This document shows, one piece after another, positions 19,000 to 24,634 of a stretch of 24,634 nt of DNA. Position numbers and translations under genes: made by a program. Below the pieces are notes generated by a model. The model saw only the letters and a list, made by a program, of their open reading frames with translations. It did no database searches and was not told the origin of the DNA. Position 1 is the stretch's first letter; each line of letters begins with the position of its first letter. Source of the stretch: Ophryocystis elektroscirrha (Eukaryota; Apicomplexa; Conoidasida; Neogregarinorida; Ophryocystidae); assembly GCA_030141585.1 (NCBI GenBank), contig JAQIFP010000019.1, positions 143,966 through 168,599 on the forward strand, written 5' to 3'.

Positions 19000-21856
19000 T
19001 AGTGTATATATATAAATATATTTTATATTTATAGGTATGTTAACGTTATATGTATTACAAGTGTATTAAATATATAATATTACCCTATGATCTAGAGCTG
19101 GAATAGACCATTCACAAGTTTGGCTTTCTCCAACAGATGTATCTCCTACTTGTGGGCTTTTTTTGTTAGTGGAAGCACAGCTGCCCACAGCTCCACAGAT
19201 CTAAAAAAAAATTTAGTGTAAAATAATTGAAGACTTTTATATCCTTGGAAACTAAAAGCTCGATTTTTGCAGAGTACGCTTGTTGAAGATGTCCATTTGA
19301 ATCGGTTTCAAAAATTGCTTTAAAAGTATCTGTGAAGACATTCATCGAAAAAGAATCACTCATGACTACATATCCTCCAGTTTTGTCGGATATAACCTGA
19401 AAGTGTAATACAATTTATGAGATGTACTCTCATTTCATACAAGCCTGTTTGGTCAAGCGAGCAAGCAAAAATATCTACAGCGTGCCCAGCATTCACAGCT
19501 CTAGCTGCAAGTTTTTGGTAATAAGCTATGGCTTTTTTTGCGTATTTAGCGTTATCTGTATTTCTTTGGAAGTCCAAATGATGTCTTAAGTTTTCGCTCA
19601 AAGATGATCCCACTATTTGACCGGGCCCCACAGTACAGGCTCCTCCTGTAAATAACATAACTCTGCCACTCTGCTGTGCTGCGCAGGATTCCAGTAAAGC
19701 CAATGCTACGCTTAAAGCAACTCCTGTACAGCGTTCTGCTCTACATACAATAATTGATTTATACTGTAAATTATCGTCATATTTTACGTTATTTATTTTA
19801 CATATATATATATATATATATTAAAATATGTAGCATGTCTTTATACATATATATACATAATTGGATCTATATATATGTGAATAACATTAAGTATGAAATG
19901 ATATATATATATATATATATATTTAACCATACTATTGAGTAAATAATACTTTATAGCAGATATTTTTTTAAGATATGTGAGACGATTAGTACTTTGCAAA
20001 ATTTATTTTATGCTTATATTATACACAGCCAAGTAATATTGAAAATTAACTTGTATGAATATGTACATAGGCAAAAATTACCTATGGTCGGGTAAGCTGG
20101 GCCAATCATCTTTTTGTAGATTTTCTAATATAGTATTTATTGAAGTAGAGCATTCTTGAATTGGCAGTAAAAATCTTCTGGCAGTTGCGCCTCCAGCTGC
20201 TCCTCTTGGATCTCTTGAAACTATGCGAAGTTGTTTTTGAATGGCTTGAGAATCAATTAATTTGTCGCCTTTAAATACATAAGCCTTTAGGCATTCAGTG
20301 AAACCTAACTCGTGGACTGTGCATAACTTTCCAAAAGTAATTAATCCAATGGAAGTTGATGGAGGAATGTTTTTTAATGTCTGTAATATTAATATTTTTT
20401 AATTTGTTATTTATGTATATATATATATATATATCGTCTTTATAATTATAGTATACGTATATATATATTAGCAAAATGTGCAAAAATATAAAACTGCGTA
20501 AAAAATGTGTTTATAAAACTAAATACCTGATGTAACGTTTGTTTTAAAATGTCTAATTCTTCAGGAAATAAACACGTATCTATAACTAATAGAATGCTGA
20601 GAGGATTTATAAAGCCAGTTAATTGAGGAGGGAGCACATAATCGACACAAGTATATAGCATTTCTGGAGGAGGTCGAGTGGTCAGATGATCAAGATACTT
20701 AGGAGGAAAAGGAGTTCGTTGACCCGAAAAAGGACATATCCAAGATTTATTCCTTCAATCCAATAAAATAAATTATTAAACACTATATTCCATTAATTCA
20801 ACTTATTATATTACAATTTATCAATAGACAATGTCTTATACATATTCATATATATATAAACACAGACATATATATATATATGTATATATTGTATATGAAT
20901 TTATATTTGGAAATATGTATATATATATTATGTATTTATATATGTATATATATGTAAAAATGAATGTATACATATATATGTAATCTGTATCAATATGTAT
21001 ATATATATATATGTAACAAAATTATTTCCGGAGACATTTTTAACAAACCCTTTATTTATCTTTATCATATATATTTGCTTAGACGGGGATATATTGGATA
21101 TTGTGTAATACCTGTGGTCTATTTGACAGAAAGGATTCAGTATGCATCCTGATTGTTTACACCGTAATGGTTCGTATTCTAGTCTAGGGGTATTAATTTC
21201 CTAAAAAGAACACTAGGTTATAGCTGCTTAAAATTCTGCCAGAAATTGCTATTGATATAAGCAAAAACAATTAAGCTTAATTTAAGGTATATAATAAAAA
21301 TATTCTTTTTTTTTTTTTCTTTCAATATATTACCTAAAACTTTTGATAAACATAATAACTCTGATTTGCACATATATATATGACACGTTTTATTTTTATC
21401 ACTCTATATTCATATATGTATATACTAAATGATACGTAACTCAGCTACATGTATAATGTTTCTTCTATTATTAAGAAAAACCCCAGATTATATATGTGCA
21501 CGTTAAGTTATTTGAAGTTAGGCTAAAGCCCATACTTAGGGTAGGATGTTCATGTATATTTGAAAACTCAAGTACTGTGTAAATCATGAAAGTATTATTA
21601 ATAATTTGTAAGATGAAGGGGATTGTAGACTAATAGTCACCACGCATATAAATTGAGCTATATGTATGTGCTTATTCGTATACACGTTATAATAATAATA
21701 TATGCAGTATTATATGCAATTTGAAGAATATACTTTTAATGGGGTGAATAAGGCGCCAAAAGGCAAGTCTATTTTAGAGGCTTCAGTTTTGTTAGGAGGC
21801 CAAATATTCCATGAAAACCTTAAGCCCGTTTGCGACTCAATATCAATTATATCCAT
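16158..21856 (-). CDS. SEC23: COPII coat GTPase-activating subunit Sec23
   Basis: The inner COPII coat subunit and Sar1 GAP at ER exit sites. Fifteen exons: 21856-21734, 21200-21112, 20752-20527, 20380-20082, 19740-19428, 19396-19235, 19200-19084, 18870-18735, 18582-18453, 18420-18265, 17814-17714, 17682-17606, 16566-16474, 16440-16254 and 16216-16158. They join in phase to a complete 755 residues (human 765). Landmarks: [19 protein letters not shown]; zinc finger C55, C60, C77 with Ser at the fourth ligand position 80; trunk ILLVIDTC and [15 protein letters not shown]; beta-sandwich with [13 protein letters not shown]; helical [23 protein letters not shown]; gelsolin domain [15 protein letters not shown] with the catalytic arginine finger about residue 704; C-terminus [19 protein letters not shown]. 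Six introns are 31-37 nt. It lies head-to-tail 127 bp after the PI-kinase gene. Confidence 0.95.
16567..17605 (-). repeat. Microsatellite-rich intron 12 of Sec23
   Basis: This 1039-nt intron is the longest in the window and is dominated by TATATA and CATATA tracts. At about 16703-16800 a unit of about 32 bp, a TA tract followed by TGTTTATTT(A/G)CA, recurs about three times. A similar motif with GTTTAAAT recurs between 16880 and 17120. No exon or RNA gene is seen; Tyr/Ile-rich open frames are repeat artefacts. Confidence 0.85.
17815..18264 (-). repeat. TA-microsatellite intron 10 of Sec23
   Basis: This 450-nt intron contains two long TA tracts (about 17950-17995 and 18025-18048), each followed by a similar segment of TTCATGTATATTTTTATG type. 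That suggests a local duplication of about 60 bp. Confidence 0.7.
18944..19020. repeat. TA dinucleotide tract in Sec23 intron 7
   Basis: A nearly uninterrupted TA tract (about 18957-18994) with flanking TA-rich sequence, inside the 213-nt intron 18871-19083. Confidence 0.85.
19741..20081 (-). repeat. TA-rich intron 4 of Sec23
   Basis: A 341-nt intron with TA tracts at about 19800-19822 and 19901-19922. No other feature is seen. Confidence 0.6.
20753..21111 (-). repeat. TA/CATATA-rich intron 2 of Sec23
   Basis: A 359-nt intron rich in TATATG and CATATA runs (20840-21012). Nothing coding is seen. Confidence 0.6.
21201..21733 (-). other. Intron 1 of Sec23
   Basis: This 533-nt intron joins residue 41 (after FTPLK) to the exon beginning [11 protein letters not shown]. 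It is less repetitive than the other long introns and has some G/C-containing segments (21480-21620). I found no exon or RNA gene in it. Confidence 0.55.
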
Positions 21857-21983
21857 ACTTGTTTGCAAACTTACAGTTTGGTAAGGTATGTTGACTATAT
21901 ACAAAAAAAAATATATGTGGGAATAATGTATATGTATCAACACATAAAATGATATAATTTAAATTATATGACATTAAAAGAAG
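21857..21983 (-). promoter_or_regulatory. Short spacer between the PI-kinase stop and the Sec23 start
   Basis: Only 127 bp separate the kinase stop codon from the Sec23 ATG on the same strand. Polyadenylation signals of one and promoter elements of the other must therefore be packed here or overlap coding sequence. Confidence 0.5.
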
Positions 21984-24367
21984 TTAACTATTGTCAAAGA
22001 CACCATGGCCGTAGTATGGGTATGTTTTCCAGCATGGATGTGCCTCAGCAATATCACGTTTAATTATTAATTCAAAGCACTCAAAAAAAGTCCTAAAAGA
22101 TAAATTATATTATAAAAAAACTATTTTTATTATTTATATTATTATTATATTTACGTACATAGATATATTTACTTAAAAGGCATATATGTATGTAAAGATA
22201 TAATACAAAAAATACTATATATATATATATATATCTGTCAATTTATATATAGGTATATAAACATATAGATACATGTCTATATATATAGTATTCTAATATC
22301 TATGAATCTCTGTATTTATATAAATATATATATATATATATATTTATATAAAAGTTTATTTATCTATATCCATATATATATGAATGTATTTGTATATATA
22401 TATATCAATTTATATTAAGGTATATATACATATAGATACAACCTATATATATAGTATCTTTTATTCATGAATCTATGTATTATATATAGGTATATCTATT
22501 TATATACATATATATATCAATGTATATATATATATATATATTGGATAAGAATGTGTTAAAAATTATAAGTTAGATAATACCTTTCAAATAAAGCGTTGCT
22601 CCAATCTAGTTTAATAGGCCTTTTATGACTGTCAATTAATGTCCATGCTGAATTAGTTGGCGTACTCATTCTGTAAGCTTCTCGTCTAATAAAATATATT
22701 ATGTTAATTTATTTATGCTTATAATATAGGCGTGTGTTAATTAATAAAAATATACCTCAAAAGAGCAGTGGATTTCTTTCTATTTCCTGTAGTGTGGGAT
22801 TTATTTTCGGAAACAGATTCCGTGTTTCTTTTTATTGATGGTGTTGAAGTTTGCTTAAGAAATTTGGGTGTAAGCTCAAGTGAAGAAAATTCTGCTACAA
22901 TTGCGTTTTTTGGTTCTGTAAACAAAGACTGGTCGCTTTTATAATCGTCAAATTCATTATCGCAAAAGGTTGTTTCTGTATCAGAGGTTGTTGAATTACA
23001 CACAGAGTCATCATCGTCGCAAACAGGGTTTTTGGGACTTGTGTTCCAGTTGTCTGTTTGATCTTCAGTTTGCTTTGTTGAAGAATGAAGATCTATTTCT
23101 GCGCCATAATTGAGTCGGTTTTGCTGCACATAGGCTGAAGCGCAAACAGCCATGTAAGCTTGAGCCAAAGATGTTTGAACCGCTTTTTCTAATAAAGAAG
23201 GGACCTCAAAGTCATCCACTCTCACAATCATCGCGGCTATTTGGTGTAAATTTAAATGCTATTTTGTGTATATAGTTAACAATTTATTCTACCATTCTTG
23301 CGCCTAGTTTTAATAAACGTGTTGTGACCCTAATTGTGCGAAGACACTCTCCTCTTATCTCTAACTTTTTTGCAAGCCTCGACGCATCTTTGTCTCCATC
23401 TAACGAAAATATATGTTCCAATTCAGATAAACTAAAGGGTATCTGAATAAAACAACAATATAAATCCATTCAAAAAATTCCTCTATCTATTGTAGAGTAA
23501 ACGATTTAATTTATTTAATTCATATATATACCAGGTATACATATATGTATATATATACACATAAATATATATATTTACACATATATACATAAAATATATG
23601 TATACATATATATTATATATTTATGTATACATATATATAATATGTATACATAAATACGTATATATATATATATACATACATATTCTCATATATATATATA
23701 TATATGTATAAATGTGTATATATATATGAATGAGTGAGTTAATACTTACAAAGCTTTGAGGCCAACGATACCAAACCAAATCAACATCTCCAATGTCTAA
23801 AGTATCAGGCAAAATAAATCCATGATCAATCGGAATCAATTTAAATTTTGAAATCTTTCCGTTCGGGGTGATATCTTTTTCTGTATCTGTTGGTATACGG
23901 TTTGTGACAAGTATATTCCCATCATTTCTATCCATATTTAAAACAGTGACATCCAGTATACCTGTAAAGAATAGTAAGTATTTTTATAATTTCTTTATAA
24001 GTGAGACTTTGTAATTAATTAATTTACATTTTTAGTATAATAATGCCTAATTTTTACCAATATAATGGGCGTCACTTATTGCAAATACTCTAGGGTCGTA
24101 GTCTTCACAGGTATCTTCAGCGTCAACATATTCCTGTAAAGAACCTTCTTTCCAAAAAGTCTGGTTTGGACCCAAAAGTAAACCTTTGATGCCTGAGCCC
24201 TAAGGAAATACACAACTTTGATTGATTACTTGAATCAATGTCTTGTGACAAAATGACGGATGTCTACCTTCTACCTTAGTTGTTTGCGGAACACCTGCTC
24301 GTCCACCATGCTGTGCGTCGATGAAAAATGCGGCTACTTCACGGTTTGCTCCCTCACCAGACAACAC
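21984..24367 (-). CDS. PI4K-gamma-like phosphatidylinositol kinase, C-terminal part (5' end beyond window)
   Basis: A PI3/4-kinase-fold protein closest by eye to plant PI4K-gamma (ubiquitin-like-domain) kinases. Seven exons are visible: 24367-24275, 24199-24058, 23961-23750, 23442-23293, 23258-22756, 22685-22581 and 22092-21984, encoding 437 residues to a TAA stop. Landmarks in order: GEGANREVAAFFID, AGVPQTT, GSLQEYVD, the catalytic loop LNMDRNDGNILV (Asp and Asn present), the DFG-equivalent IPIDHG, YRWPQSF, and RGECLRTIRVTTRLLKLGARM leading into LNLHQIAAMIVR. A Ser/Thr/Asp-rich acidic linker and a C-terminal tail follow. The glycine-rich loop and the ATP-binding lysine are upstream of the window, as would be any ubiquitin-like domain. 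The family is firm. Whether it phosphorylates lipid or protein cannot be told, since plant members include protein kinases. Confidence 0.88.
22093..22580 (-). repeat. Microsatellite-rich intron of the PI-kinase gene
   Basis: A 488-nt intron. Two similar segments of about 120-170 bp (about 22215-22295 and 22385-22475), each with a TATAGATACA motif followed by CTATATATAGTAT, suggest a degenerate tandem duplication. Confidence 0.65.
23443..23749 (-). repeat. TA/CATATA microsatellite intron of the PI-kinase gene
   Basis: A 307-nt intron almost filled with TATATG and CATATA runs (23522-23728). Nothing else is seen. Confidence 0.65.
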
Positions 24368-24634
24368 CTGAATATAGGCATAAGATATATTTATTTAAAA
24401 TACATTTACTATAAATTAAACTTAATATAGGTTTTACAGTACCTATATAAAAATTTGCATGCAACTATTATTATACATATTTTAAATAAATCTGGACTAT
24501 TATATATTCATATGTATAAATAGAGATATTTGCATACTATGCATATATAATATACGGTATACTTATTTATATATTTTAAATATATTTTTAATATAATTTT
24601 AATATAATTTTAATATAATTTTAATATAATTTTA
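24368..24634 (-). other. Partial intron at right edge with 11-bp tandem repeat
   Basis: Upstream of the first visible kinase exon, 267 bp of AT-rich sequence show no coding signal and are read as part of an intron. The last 45 bp (24590-24634) are about four perfect copies of an 11-bp unit AATATAATTTT that runs off the edge. Confidence 0.75.

Overview
The window looks like a compact, very AT-rich protist nuclear genome, most likely an apicomplexan with coccidian-like traits. The evidence is an oocyst-wall-type cysteine-rich secreted protein, intron-rich genes with standard GT-AG splice sites, a eukaryotic type of tRNA-Ala, and a set of ordinary eukaryotic housekeeping genes. The species cannot be named from the sequence. 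The standard genetic code fits (TGA is a stop, TGG is Trp). All exon models were made by hand from splice signals, reading phase and family similarity; the phases close across each model.

Layout, left to right. Bases 1-5612 (minus): a 17-exon polycystin-type cation channel gene, running off the left edge. It appears to hold two polycystin units in tandem, and its third intron contains a complete tRNA-Ala(TGC) gene. Bases 5982-8278 (plus): a 9-exon PIG-C/GPI2 subunit of the GPI-GlcNAc transferase. Bases 8357-8714 (minus): a small two-exon secreted protein of unknown function. Bases 9058-10666 (minus): a 5-exon mitochondrial porin (VDAC). Bases 10939-13713 (minus): a three-exon, 799-residue protein with two unrelated tandem repeat arrays, an octapeptide Pro/Tyr/Ser array and a pentapeptide Ser-Glu-Arg-Arg-Pro array. 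Bases 14070-14766 (plus): Rtf2. Bases 15014-16105 (plus): the single-exon oocyst-wall-like protein. Bases 16158-21856 (minus): a complete 15-exon COPII subunit Sec23. Bases 21984-24367 and beyond (minus): the C-terminal part of a PI4K-gamma-like PI3/4-kinase, running off the right edge.

The genes do not form one pathway. Several relate to secretion and membranes: Sec23 in ER export, PIG-C in GPI anchoring, a PI4-kinase-like enzyme, and two secreted products. Gene spacing is tight (52 to about 370 bp). About 21 of 52 modelled introns are only 30-39 nt long, whereas the long introns are dominated by TA-rich microsatellites.

The observations most worth a second look are the tRNA-Ala that begins at the +5 base of a splice donor, the tandem polycystin architecture, the double-repeat protein with an array of RRPS motifs, the Ser in place of a zinc-ligand Cys in Sec23, and the population of ultra-short introns.
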